A DNA stretch of 64,000 nucleotides, from assembly GCA_028386065.3 (NCBI GenBank), contig JAKUCV010002532.1, positions 51,180-115,179 on the forward strand, read 5' to 3'. Positions 1 to 11,095 of this stretch are shown one piece after another. The position numbers and the translations under genes are program-made. Numbering within the stretch: the first letter of the stretch is position 1; every line of letters begins with the position of its first letter. A model generated the notes under the pieces. That model was not told the DNA's origin and made no database searches. It was given only the letters and a program-made list of their open reading frames with translations. The stretch comes from Turnera subulata. Taxonomy: Eukaryota; Streptophyta; Magnoliopsida; Malpighiales; Passifloraceae.

Positions 1-17
1 AATACAGAATATGTCAC

Positions 18-184
18 TGGGCCAGCCATAGTTCAATGGGCCACATCGAAATACATTATTTACCCACGAGCAAAACAACGCTGATCCGCAATGGACAGGT
101 TATCGAAAGGCCCAGCCCATTTATATCTACGAATAAACGGGTTAGGCATAGCAAAATATCCAAAGCCTAGCTTTCTTAGGCCCA
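18..184. promoter_or_regulatory. Site II-like TGGGCC elements upstream of RAD51D
   Basis: TGGGCC occurs at 18-23 and 37-42, and its complement GGCCCA at 109-114 and 179-184. All lie within 250 bp upstream of the RAD51D start codon. TGGGCY (site II) motifs are known in promoters of plant housekeeping and proliferation genes. The regulatory role here is inferred from motif and position only. Confidence 0.45.
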
Positions 185-262
185 ACCTATATACACATTT
201 ACTCTTCGTCTTCTTCACTCTCTCTCAGTGGACGAGGGAAAAGCTTCGTCTCGAAAACAAAA

Positions 263-3200
263 ATGGCGCCATTGAAGTCGCTGGAGAAAGAGTACCCAGT
301 CATAGATTCCAATTTCCAGTCCTTCTGTGCCCGTCACGGCATTTTCACAGGTCCATTCCATTCTTTCCTCCTCATCTGTTTTTAGTTTATTTTTCTTCTC
401 ATTATTTCTTTTCTCCTTTAAAAAAAACTGATATAATTGTCATCAATTCAGTCCCTAAAAAGCTAATAACTCCATTGCAGTCCAAGATTTCCTTCTTCAT
501 GACCTCTACGTCCTCGCCGCTTTCGCCCAACAACACCCCTCCTCCTCCTCTGACCATCTAAAACAGGTCCTCTCCCTTCCCTTCCTCTTTTTTTTTTTTT
601 TAAAAAAAATTGTTCTTACCGTTTTTTAATCTCATATACGTGAATTTTCACTTACTGTGCTGTTAAAAAAAATAGGGTATCACCCAGATGCTGTCCATTG
701 TGGACGAGCAGTACCACAAACCCTGGGTCAATGGTGTGCAGCTGTTGGATGATTTTCAACGGAATAAACATGTTTTATCTACTGGAATCCACGAGTAATT
801 CCCAGTTTCTAGTTTTAAAAAACAACCCATAATTTGTTTTTAAAAAAAGATTGATGCTTTCTTTTTTTTTTTTTTTTTTAACCTTAGTATGTATAATCTG
901 TGGCTATGGATGTATCAGGATCGATTCCCTTCTTCAGGGTGGGTTCCGGGAGGGGCAGTTGAATGAAATCGCCGGCCCTTCCTCCTCTGGTAAAACACAG
1001 GTAAGTACAAGAAAAAAACTCCTCAATTGGACACATTTCTTTACTTGTTAATTGAATATGCCTGAAGGGTTTCTCGGAGAATGACATATTTACTAGCATT
1101 GTGCATTTCTTGAGAGCTTAATTGACTTCTGTGCTCTGTGTACCTCTACATTCATGGTCATTGCCATCTTGTTCAGGTTTGCCTACAAGTTGCTGCAAGT
1201 GTTGCAACAAAGTGTATAGGCAGCGTTGTATATGTTGATACAGGCAACTCGTTTTCATCCCAACGGATTCGACATTTTGTCAGCCGGATATCTGGTCCTA
1301 CTTTTAATCAGGTTAAATACATACTGTGGTTGGTGGAGTGAGCTTGGATTAGTTTAATGTGCTATCTTTGTCATTTCAAATTTCTGGAATCTATTTTTTT
1401 TTTTGTTGCAGGAAAGAGACCTCACAATTCAAAAAGTGATGAGTGGCATCTTGTGCCACTCGGTGTTTGACATCTTTGCCATGTTTGATGTGCTTCACCA
1501 ACTACAGAGCAGTTTGAGATCCCAGGTTTCCGTTAAAATGAAGTAATTGCATGGGATGTGGTCAAAGTTCTTGTTCCTTTTCCCTTTATCTGTTGCTTCT
1601 GGTTTAGGTGGACAGAGCTGATCAGAATGTGCGGTTGCTTGTTGTTGATTCATTGTCATCTTTGATTACTCCGATCCTTGGAGGCGGTGGCTCACAGGGT
1701 ATAGTACTTGTTCCTATGTCTCTGTTTCCTTAAAAGCATTAGAATTTTTGTTTTGCTCTCTACTTATTCCAAGTGTTATAAGTTTTCCCGAAATAATGGA
1801 GCATGTAACATAAACATCAATCTTTACAAAAGAGACTATGAAAAAAGAGCTTTTATTCTTTTGCGAAAAATGTGTTTTGAAGTGAGAAAAAAGCGTCTAC
1901 AAGAATCATCAGTCTAGATTGTAAATAAGCACTATCTGATCGACAAGATGCTTTACATTTGCAGAACTGATAAACGTCTGTACTTAGGCAGACTTTATCG
2001 CTGAGAGGATTATTGGCCGCTGATAATTCTCTAATTTAGAGATGGACTTTCAATACTTGGTTTTGAGAAAATTCTTGGGCTCTACTTTCTTGTTTTGATA
2101 GTGGTCTATCTCTATATCTTGCATTCCATACTTGGTTTTGAGAAAATTCTTGGGCTCTACTTTCTTGTTTTGATAGTGGTCTTTCTCTATATCTTGCATT
2201 CCGTACTTGGTTTTGAGAAAATTCTTGGGCTTTACTTTCTTGTTTTGATAGTGATCTATCTCTATATCTTGCATTCCATACTTGCTTTTGAGAAAATTCT
2301 TGGGCTCTACTTTCTTGATTTGATAGTGGTGTGTCTATATCTTGCAGCTCATTATAATCCTAATCTTTCATATCTATAGAAGAGAAAAGCTTGTTTCTTC
2401 TTCCCTGCAAAATTTGACATATTGAATAACAGAAACTTATAGGCTTGTGCTCTATGGATTAATATAGGACATGCTTTGATGACATATACTGGATTTTTGC
2501 TAAAGAAGTTAGCAAACGAGCATAATCTAGCCGTGCTGGTAAGTGTTGCTCTTATAAATTTGAGAGATTGGCTGCATTTAATTGTTAAGGTGCCTATGAT
2601 TTATTTTTATTTTTCTGCTTACCCGCTTCCAGCTTGTCCATTTCACTTTTATAGCCAGTCTGCCAGAATGAAGTATGAATAATATTGGGTTTTTGGAGAA
2701 TTTTTGAATGAAATGACTTCTTCATGATCCTCGCTTCCCTTATAAATTAGTCAGTATAAGGATTTGCCTTTGCCTCAGACAGAAGACCGACAGATTGAAC
2801 AGGACAGGATCCTTGTTCCCTTAGAAATTAGTCTTAGTTTTTCTACTTGCTTATGTTTTGGCTTAAAAAATTCATTTATCGAATGATGTAGCTGATAATT
2901 AGATCTTGTTGTCCTTGAATAATATTCTTCATAAACATTGTTATAGGTTACAAATCACATGGTGGGTGGAGATGGAGGTCATCTTAAACCAGCTCTTGGA
3001 GAGAGTTGGAAGAGCATCCCACATGTGAGGCTTCTACTCTCTCGTGATCTGCAAAGCAATATCTGCAACATTTCAATACTAAAGCACTCCTATTTGGTAT
3101 ATTTCCTTCTTTTTTAAGCATTAAATTTGTTGGTTTGGAGCTGGATTTCTAACCAGTCCTGACTTTGCCTTGTTTTTAAGAAGTTATTTTCTTACTTTTC

Positions 3201-3342
3201 CAGTTTCCACATTAGAGCAGCCTGTTGCTATGATGCAAAATCTTCAAAAAGTATTTGTATCTGTCAGCCAATGTTATTTATCTTGATATGGTTGTCTTTT
3301 CAGGCTTCTGGTAAGGCTGGAAGATTTACACTTGACGATTGA
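263..3342 (+). CDS. RAD51D: DNA repair protein RAD51D (RecA/RAD51 paralog), 10 exons
   Basis: Nuclear RAD51 paralog acting in homologous recombination repair; in the family it belongs to the BCDX2 complex. Exons by GT-AG junctions and unbroken frame: 263-350, 481-566, 676-794, 919-1000, 1177-1311, 1412-1525, 1608-1698, 2468-2538, 2947-3096, 3304-3342. They total 975 nt and give 324 aa, close to the roughly 320 aa usual for plant RAD51D. The N-terminus [15 protein letters not shown] and [12 protein letters not shown] is characteristic. Walker A GPSSSGKT lies at residues 117-124, split from the rest of the ATPase core by intron 4; Walker B LLVVDS is at 218-223. The ATG at 263 is the first in the transcript that gives the family N-terminus. 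Intron 7 is enlarged by a 75-bp tandem repeat. Nothing suggests inactivation. Exon calls were made by eye; family assignment is confident. Confidence 0.93.
2056..2345 (+). repeat. 75-bp tandem repeat, about 4 copies, in RAD51D intron 7
   Basis: The unit beginning CTTGGTTTTGAGAAAATTC starts at 2056, 2131, 2206 and 2281, an exact 75-bp period with few mismatches. It lies wholly inside the intron between 1699 and 2467. The period is a multiple of three, so open frames run through it on both strands, but these are intronic and not genes. Confidence 0.92.
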
Positions 3343-3449
3343 TAACAACATTGTAACTTTCGTCCTAGTGTCAAATTCGAAGATGATGCCATGTAAATAT
3401 TAGGGTTTTCGGGTTTTTTTGCGTTGTAAATGTTATTTATCTTGATATG
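3270..3449. repeat. 21-bp direct duplication flanking the last RAD51D exon
   Basis: AATGTTATTTATCTTGATATG occurs at 3270-3290 (intron 9) and again, identical, at 3429-3449 (3' flank). Exon 10 and the 3' UTR lie between. There is no A tail or terminal inverted repeat in between, so a retroposition origin is not supported. Confidence 0.7.
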
Positions 3450-3464
3450 CCATGTAACTCACTT

Positions 3465-3785
3465 AAAACGACGTCGTTTTGCTACAGTAACACGCGCAAA
3501 TACCCGGGCAGCCTCCACGTCAGCAGGTGCCTGACCAGGGGTATACGTTTGGCCTGCCCATGCAATCTCGGAGTATATACTTGGCCAAAAAAAATGTCGG
3601 GGTACCAAATTAGCCAAACCTACCCGGGCAGCCTCCACGTCAGCAGGTGCCTGACCAGGGGTATACGTTTGGCCTGCCCATGCAATCTCGGAGTATATAC
3701 TTGGCCAAAAAAAATGTCGGGGTACCAAATTAGCCAAACCATTAAACACGGAGGCCCAAAAAACCCAAAAACCCTAAATATTATG
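3465..3785 (-). repeat. Dispersed repeat with AAAACGACGTCGTTTT palindrome and an exact 120-bp tandem duplication
   Basis: A 16-bp perfect palindrome AAAACGACGTCGTTTT is at 3465-3480. It is followed by two identical 120-bp units, 3501-3620 and 3621-3740. The block ends in A/C-rich sequence ending ACCCAAAAACCCTAAA. A diverged copy in opposite orientation is at about 47060-47255: same palindrome core, same GGTCAGGCACCTGC and GACGTGGC blocks, same GGGTTTTTGGGTTTT end. It is therefore a mobile or formerly mobile non-coding element, superfamily unknown. The reading frames across it are incidental. Confidence 0.65.
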
Positions 3786-5825
3786 AAAGTGTAAAAGCGC
3801 CAAGGTGGATAAGTCTTTCAAGAGAATTTTTTTTTTATTCTGTTGCCTATGAGTTATGGACAACTGAATTGCACTGTTGAACATATTAATGAAGAAAGAT
3901 CCCCCGAAAAAAGTGGAAAAATATTTTCATACAATAGTTCACCACTTGGTGTAGATGTCATGTTAAAAAGAAATAGTAGCCTAGTGGTTGTCAAGAATCA
4001 TATGTGGGATTTAGCAACCGGCTAACGACATTATAAAACTGGCAAAGGTGGTTGTCGAAATCAGCGTAACTAAACAAGCTTTACCAAAACTTTGGCTCCA
4101 ATTTCATTTAACCATTAAATTCCATTTGAGATTTTGTTAATTCAACCAAATTTTTCTCTTTCTACAGTAAGGTTGAAGCCTTTGAGTTTGGAAAAATTAT
4201 AAGATGGAACAGGTCTTCTAGCTAGCCCATTCCGTGGGAAACGATAACAAAAGTATCATTAGGCAAATTGTAGGCATCCTCCATCCCTCTCCCGAGTGTG
4301 ACTGTATTTACTCCTGATGCAAGAAAATGACAACAAGAGTGTGAAGAGGAGGAGGTGAAGCGTGATCCCCGCCATTGTATCTATTCATTGAATACAAACA
4401 TGAGCATTTAAGAATAAAAAAGAAAACGTTGGATTAGTTCAAAGTGGTAATCGACTTGGTTTTGTTTGAGTATTCGAGAATTCTTGTATCCATAAAAATT
4501 CGGTACGAAAACTCACCTAGCCAATTGAGTAAATTGGATTGGATCTAGATTAATCTGACGAAGCTCTCATAGGCAAACAAAAAAAAATGAATACACATAG
4601 AAACAAAAATAAAGGCAATAAAAGCAGGACTGATATACGAGTTAATTAAAAGTTGGATCATCATCAACAACAACCAGGGTTCTACGTTGCAGTTTAATAG
4701 ACAGGGGGTAGGTGTGTGCAACCAGTGGCTAGCAATAGAGCAGTCATGTGGTGCCTTTTGCACCGTGGAATGACGCCAACAGAAATGCAGGATAACTGAA
4801 ATATTTATTGCAGGCCAGTGCATGCTTCTGGAAAGAATGAAAAAAAGCTAGGTAAGCCATCCTCAATGAAAAGACAATCCTTTAATTTTTTTCAACATTG
4901 AAAAGAGTATTCCTAATTACTTTAAGTGCTAACTAACCACTAATAATAATAGTGTGAAAATACCATGGCCCAACGATAAAATTTAATGCTCAATCATTCT
5001 CTAATTAAGTTTCAATCTTTGCCTGCCGCATTAAAATATTCTCCTATTAGATCCTGAAATCTTTTTCCACTAGTTCAACTGTTCAAGTATATCTTTCTAT
5101 TAATATTATCAATAAATTATTCCTAGTTTGATTCCGACCTTCATAAAACCAGATTGTTTAAGCGAATCTTCATAAAATAAGAAGAGAATAAAATGCTTAC
5201 TCTCAAGAATTGGATTCTTTTCCCTAAAACATAAAAAGTTCCGCATTGTTAAGAAACAAAAAAAAAACAGATTCTTATAAAAAAAAAAAGAAACAAAAAA
5301 AATAATTATTCATCAAAATAAAAAATAACTCGTATCACATATTATTAAGTCAGAATCATGGGACAACGAGTCTCATGGCTTTTACTTAGGTGTGCTCAAT
5401 GTGAATTGCTAACATTCCTAAGGTTGGGAAGAAAGTAAAAAAAGAAAGAAAAAAGGTTACTAATTGTTTGCAATTGCAGACTGCAGCTTGTACAATTTCG
5501 TGTCAACAGGTACAACTTTACTAACGTCGTTTATTTTAAAAGATTTAAACTCACTATTGGTCTAGTCCCTCCTTTCTCTACCATCTATTATCTATATATA
5601 TATAATTGTGCTTACAAGCGAGCATATATCATAAAATATAGTTTGTGTTTTGGGGATGACAAATCCTTCATCCTAGAACACTCTGTTTGTGTGTTCATTC
5701 AAAGAAATAAAAAAAAAAGAGAAGAAAAAACAAAGAGAGAAATCCATCTTTCTTAGAAGTGGAGTAACTAGTGAGTGCCTATACCAATCTGCCTTTTCTT
5801 GTTGGCACAAGAACATCACAAAACC
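3786..5825. other. Intergenic: RAD51D to first P450; ancestral P450 promoter block
   Basis: No gene seen. From about 4200 to 4760 the sequence is similar to 37840-38160, upstream of the last P450 before the LINE insertion, so this is a duplicated P450 upstream region. It includes GGTAGGTG at 4708-4715, followed by GTGCAACCAGTGGCTAGCA. A TATATATATATA stretch at 5593-5604 is the likely TATA region of the gene at 5826. The rest is AT-rich. Confidence 0.55.
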
Positions 5826-7998
5826 ATGATATTCGAGCTCTTATCGGTGATCTCTGCTTTCCTCTTTTACATAATCCATAGGTTTTCCTTTGTTACCTTT
5901 GTTGAAGGAGGTCCGGGTTAACCGAACGGTTAATATCCGGTGGAGGTGGAAGAACCGGGGGATTAGGTGGCAAGGAAGATATCGTACATGTGGGCAATGC
6001 CGGGGCAAAAAATGGATTCCGATCCGAGGCAGGGGACGCACCAGTAAAGGAGGGGTCTTTATCGATTTCTCGAGCAGAAAACCCAGGAGCTCGCATTCGC
6101 CTGCCGTATGCGTTCCCTGGCAGTAGAGCGCCTCACCTACAACTCCACCTTGGCCTTCTCTCCCTACGGACCTTACTGGAGGTTCATGAAGAAGCTGAGC
6201 ACATCGGAGCTGCTGGGTACCCGGATGCTCAACCAGTTCCTCCCCATAAGAACCCAAGAGCTCCGCCAGCTCCTTCTGGTTCTTCATCGAACCCGAAAAC
6301 CCATCAGCGTAACGCAGGAGCTGCTCAAGATGACCAACAACGTTATCTCCCAGATGATGCTGGGGATCAGGCCCTCGCAGAGCGACGGCCAGGCCGAGGT
6401 TGCAAGAACCGTGGTCCGCGAGGTGACGAAGATATTCGGGCAGTTTAATGTGTCGGATTTCATATGGGGGTGCAAGAACTTGGACCTGCAGGGGTTTGGT
6501 AAGAGAATCGAGAACATACATGAAATGTATGATGGGTTGCTTGAGACCATCATCAGTCAACGCCAAGAAGAGAGGCACAAGATCAAGGACACCAGTAGTA
6601 GTAGTGGAGCTGGGACGACGAAGTATGAGGCTAAAGATTTTCTGGATTTGATATTTGATGTCATGGAGGATGATACAGCGGAGGTAAAATTAACCAGAGA
6701 TGATGCTAAAGGGATGGTTATGGTAAGTACACCTTTTTTACTCACCTTTTTTTTTTCTTTTTTTTGCTTTTCGTAGTTTTTTTTTTTCATATACCTGGGC
6801 TAGTTGATTGAAGTCCATCAAATTAAATTACCCTGGTTACTACTCTTTTTGGCCTATATCATTTAAAATTGGAGTGGTGTGTCCCCTACTAATGTGAAAG
6901 AGACAAGTTTATTTGTTGCACTCTCTTTTTTCTTTGTTTTTTTTTTGTTTCTTGTGGAAACTTGATGCAAAAGCCTTTAACCTTCCAGATTAAAAAACCC
7001 ACCGAGTCCGCAAGAAACAAAGTAGACGTGTAAAAATGAAGCTCATATGTTTTAATAGCAAACAATTTTGGCTCGGGTGTGAGCTATTATTTGAGCAATT
7101 TTTTTTTCTCTGAAAAAATTGGAAAAACCGAACTGTAAGTGTTTTACTATGATAAATGTTTTACTATATTGTATTGATGTGGTTGTGACCCTTCACTGCT
7201 TTTAGAGTAACACTCGAACACTGGTAAAAAAAATTAAAAAAAGACTCAAACTTTGATTGTTTCACGTCGTTTAACAACTTAGATCATCGCTACACAATTC
7301 GTGAAATGGGTCTAAATCACTCAATTAGCCTTATTGATCCAATGCAGGATTTCTTCACAGCGGGCACTGACACGACTGCCATTACTGTCGAATGGGCACT
7401 TGTTGAGCTCATCAACCGTCCAAAGATCCTAGAGAAGGCACGAGAGGAAATAAAGCAAGTTATAGGAGAAGACAGGGTTGTCCAAGAATCCGATGGTCCA
7501 AATCTTCCCTACATTCAGGCCATAATAAAAGAGACTTTCAGGTTCCACCCACCAGTTCCAACGGTTGCAAGAAAAACCACCCAAGAAACCAAGATTGCTG
7601 ACTACACATTGCCTCCAAACACATTATTATTTATCAACGCCTGGACCATTGGGAGGGATCCAAAGTATTGGGAAAACCCTCTAGAATTCCAACCCGAGAG
7701 GTTCTTAGATGGGTTGGCAAGCTCCATGGACGTTAAAGGCCAACATTTCCAGTTGTTACCTTTTGGCACAGGGAGGAGGATTTGCCCTGGTATTCCTTTG
7801 GCCATGCAATTGGTGCCCACCACATTGGCTGCTTTGATTCAATGCTTTGATTTTAGGGTGGTAGACGCAAATGGGAAGGAAATTAATGGTGATCATGCAC
7901 TAGACTTGACTGAGCTCCCTGGCTTGACAGCGCCAAGGGCTCAGGAACTTGTGTGCATTCCTGTGGAACGAGTGCCCATAAACGTTCTTCATCCATAA
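5826..7998 (+). CDS. Cytochrome P450, CYP93 family (flavone synthase II-like); N-terminal segment 5883-6074 appears complemented
   Basis: ER-anchored haem monooxygenase of the CYP93 family; CYP93B members convert flavanones to flavones or 2-hydroxyflavanones with NADPH-P450 reductase. Exon 1 is 5826-6722 and exon 2 is 7348-7998 (GT-AG, phase 0). ATG 5826 gives [19 protein letters not shown], matching the neighbours' membrane anchor. As written, the frame stops at 5919. Bases 5883-6074 give P450 sequence only if each base is complemented without reversal; that restores LPPGP, GPLIHRSF and RLGSVPCVV in frame. From 6075 the normal strand resumes (QKTQE, then [11 protein letters not shown]). Exon 2 has AGTDTT, ETFR, PERF and [11 protein letters not shown], with haem Cys at about residue 445. 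Total length would be 515 aa, as in its paralogs. Exon lengths and splice sites are intact, so the gene is probably real and the segment an error; I cannot exclude a true lesion. Substrate unknown. Confidence 0.8.
5883..6074. other. 192-bp un-reversed complement segment inside a P450 exon
   Basis: Read as given, or as reverse complement, this stretch has no P450 similarity, and the given strand hits TAA at 5919. Its plain complement, kept left to right, gives 64 stop-free codons with the proline hinge, the [14 protein letters not shown] region, [16 protein letters not shown] and SSPEIAKEL. It is in frame with ATG 5826 on the left and CAGAAAACCCAG at 6075 on the right. The best nucleotide match is to 12373-12560 of the paralog. 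The right edge could be off by one codon because CTCGAG lies at the junction. Confidence 0.9.
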
Positions 7999-9464
7999 TG
8001 TGTGAGGCTGAGGCAGCCTCTTCTTTTCATTTGTAGTTAATGGATAAGAAATGAGCCAATTCTTGGCTAAATTAGTATGGAGTTTAATTCTGATGTATTT
8101 ATTATGTTTTGCTTTGATGTGCTCGGTTAGTTTATTGTATGCGTTCCCATTTTTTTCAGATAAAAAAGCAAAAGCTTTGGTTTTATGTTGCAAAACCAAA
8201 AAAAAAATGAGAATGAAGAAGGAAGAAAGAGGAGGTAACATCAGCACCAACATAATCATTTCTCTACTTGAATTATAGACACATCAAAATCAAATTACGT
8301 TGCAGAATTCTATTACCACCCAAAGTCTTATTCAAGTTCCATCAAATTCAAAAAGAAAACGGATTCCAATGACCCATGAGTTGTATATATCCGTGTCCAC
8401 ACAAACATACAAAGTTGACCCATTTTCATTCGCCATCCGAAATTTAGCCGGACTAATTTGGATCCGTCGGAGTCGCGTAGTGAGTTGGTCTCTAATGACG
8501 ATCTTTTGCATGCAAGAGGATTCAAATCCGAGAACTCACTTGAGCGGATCAAATCAATCCAGATTAATTTATCTATAGTAACTCTTATCCACGATTTGAT
8601 TGCCTCTAAATTTCCAGTGACATTTTAGACAATGTATGGAAAACAACTTTCTTCCATTTACATGGTTGCTCCTATCCTATGTATAGAAAGATAAAATCGG
8701 AAAGCCCATACCAATCAACCTCATAACCATTGAAGATTCCAAGATAAGCCTATCTCTAACCAGCCAAATGGACCGCAAAGTTAAAGACACAAATAATCAT
8801 TAAGCAGGACTTTCTAGAAACGTAGTACTTGGTGGCAGCGGCCATTAATTCAAGGAACATCGACCCATACCATATAGTTGAGTGACACTCCACTTGATAA
8901 CGACGGCCATTACTTGGACCAGTATAAGGAACATTTGTAGGGTATAAACTATAAGAAGGTTCGTTGTTAGCGGGGTGAAGTGCAGGCCTGGCTAGAGATT
9001 GTAGTGGGCTTTTCTTTGGGCCGTGTTCCTACCATGAAATGCCAAGCAGGCCCAAAACAGCGCTGGGCTGGTTCTTGGAATGAGTTGAAAAGCTTGGGTT
9101 GGGTGTACAAGGAAGTGATACTGTCATTATTCGTTTCCCTTGGGTGGCCCACGACCATTTCTCTACATTAATTAAATCCTAAACTTTGTTCGAAATTTCA
9201 AGATAATTGACCCAAAAAAAAAAAATGAAAGTTTGAAACATCACTGTCTGTCACTAAGGCAAGGTTTTTTTTCTTAAATCTGGTCAAATGGTCAGATTAA
9301 ACTTATAAAAATACATGTAAATGTCTAAATACTTCGCTACCAACCGTGGAACATAAGCGTTGACTAAAACAATTCGTTTATAGTTACTAGCTGGCCAGAA
9401 ACTACTGAATATATGAGAGCTAGTAACTAGTATCGTCATACCCAATCTAGAAACTCACAAAAAG
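7999..9464. other. Intergenic between first and second P450 genes
   Basis: It holds the 3' UTR of the upstream P450 (to about 8280) and AT-rich spacer. No gene was recognised. At 8960-9170 there is a more GC-rich patch containing GGGCTTTTCTTTGGGCC and GGCCCAAAACAGCGCTGGGC. The short frames on both strands there show no known domain. Confidence 0.4.
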
Positions 9465-11095
9465 ATGATCCTTGAGCTCATAGCATTGATCATTGCTCTC
9501 CTCTCTTTTATTATCACCCTCTTCCAAATAAGAAAACGACGTCGCCGGCTTCCTCCAGGCCCTATTGGGTTGCCAATAGTGGGTCACATCCACCTCCTTC
9601 AACCTTTACTTCACCGTTCTTTTCAAGACTTCACATCCCGCTATGGCCCTTTAGTGTACCTCCGCCTTGGCTCCGTCCCTTGCCTGGTGGTTTCCTCCCC
9701 GGAACTCGTCAAAGAACTCCTGAGAACCCAGGAGACCAATTTCTCTTCTCGAATGGCAACTTCAGCCGTTGAGCTCATCACCAAGAACCTCACCTCATCC
9801 TTTGCTCCCTACGGACCTTACTATAAATTCATGAGAAGACTCGCCACTACTCAGCTACTAGGAAGCCGAGTCCTCGACCAGCTTCTTCCGATTAGAAGAG
9901 CCGAGTTGCGTGATCTTCTCCTGCTTCTGCACCACAGCTCTCAAGTTGGGGAGCCTGTAAATGTCACTCAGGGTTTGCATAAGATGACAAACAACATATT
10001 GTCTCAAATGGTTATGGGGATAAAGTCTTCGGGGACTGATCGCCAGGCGGAGTTCATCAGAAGTGTGGTCCGCGAACTGGAGAAGATCTTTGGGGAGTTT
10101 AATGTTTCGGATTTCATTTGGTTCCTTAAGAGCTGGGATTTGCAGGGTATTGGGAAGAGGAGCCGGAAGGTGGCGGATAAAGCTTCCAAGTTTATGGAAC
10201 CGATCATCACAGAGCGCCAACAGTTGAGGCAGAAGATCAAGGGAAGTGGAGACCACTATGAGTCCAAAGATTTCTTGGATTTGTTGTTGGATGTTATGGG
10301 GGACGACACAGCGGAGATCAAAATAAATAAAGATCATGTTACACAAATGGCTTTTGTAAGTCAATATTGCTTTTCTCCAAACTAGTTAATTAGCTTAAGA
10401 AAGACTAATTATAGATGCAGGAACTTAATTTTTATCTATTGCAGGATTTCTTCATAGCCGGGACCGATACTACTGCCATTTCAGTGGAATGGGTACTTGT
10501 TGAACTCATCAACCATCCAAGAATTCTGAAGAAGGCACAGGAAGAAATAAAGAAAGTGGTAGGAGAAGGAAGACTTGTTCAGGAATCGGACGTCCCAAAT
10601 CTTCCATACATGCAGGCCATCCTAAAAGAAGCTCTTCGCCTGCACCCGGCTGTCTCAACAGTTGCAAGAAAATCAGAGAAAGAGTTCAAGATTGGTGGCT
10701 ACACATTGCCTGCAGATACACTACTAATAGTGAACTCTTGGGCCATTGCAAGGGATCCTAAGTACTGGGAAAATCCTTTGGAGTTCCAGCCCGAAAGGTT
10801 CTTGGAGGGAGAAGGAAAGTTTCTGGACGTGAGAGGCCAATTTTTTGAGTTGTTACCCTTTGGCACAGGTAGGAGGATTTGCCCTGGAATTCCTTTGGCC
10901 ATGCAAGTGGTGCCAGCTACCGTGGCTGCTCTGATTCAGTGCTTTGATTGGAAGGTGATAGGCCCAAATGGGAAGGAAATTGGTGGAGAAAATGTTCTGG
11001 ATTTGACTGAGCTCCCTGGCTTGACAGCACCTAGAGCACAGGAGCTTGTGTGCATCCCTGTGGCTCGAACGCCCATTAGTATTATTGGACTGTAA
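9465..11095 (+). CDS. Cytochrome P450, CYP93 family (flavone synthase II-like)
   Basis: Complete two-exon P450: 9465-10355 and 10445-11095, with a short 89-bp phase-0 intron, 513 aa. An N-terminal hydrophobic anchor (about residues 2-22) is followed by basic RKRRRR and the hinge [13 protein letters not shown]. The I-helix AGTDTT at 302-307 carries the Asp-Thr oxygen-activation pair; KEALR (ExxR) is at about 358-362, PERF at 413-416, and the haem loop [11 protein letters not shown] at 435-445 with Cys443. It groups with the genes at 5826 and 12307 by [15 protein letters not shown] and the C-terminal [20 protein letters not shown]. Family CYP93 is confident and subfamily B likely; the central [18 protein letters not shown] is diverged from canonical CYP93B, so the substrate may differ. 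All catalytic residues are present. Confidence 0.9.

Noticed and set aside
2050..2379. Repetitive small proteins on both strands
   Set aside because: Artefacts of a 75-bp intronic tandem repeat whose period is divisible by three.
3447..3794. 115-aa duplicated-sequence protein
   Set aside because: Translation of the 120-bp non-coding duplication; a related copy at 47 kb has no such frame.
5262..5310. Another micro-insertion (AGAAACAAAAAAAA repeated around ACAGATTCTTAT)
   Set aside because: The flanking repeats are mostly A-runs in low-complexity DNA, too weak to count as a target-site duplication.
5883..6074. Simple inversion inside the P450 exon
   Set aside because: The reverse complement does not give P450 sequence; only the un-reversed complement does.
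5841..6578. 245-aa open frame on the minus strand
   Set aside because: It is antisense to the P450 exon; similar long antisense frames occur over the other P450 exons, and part of it arises from the complemented segment. No domain.
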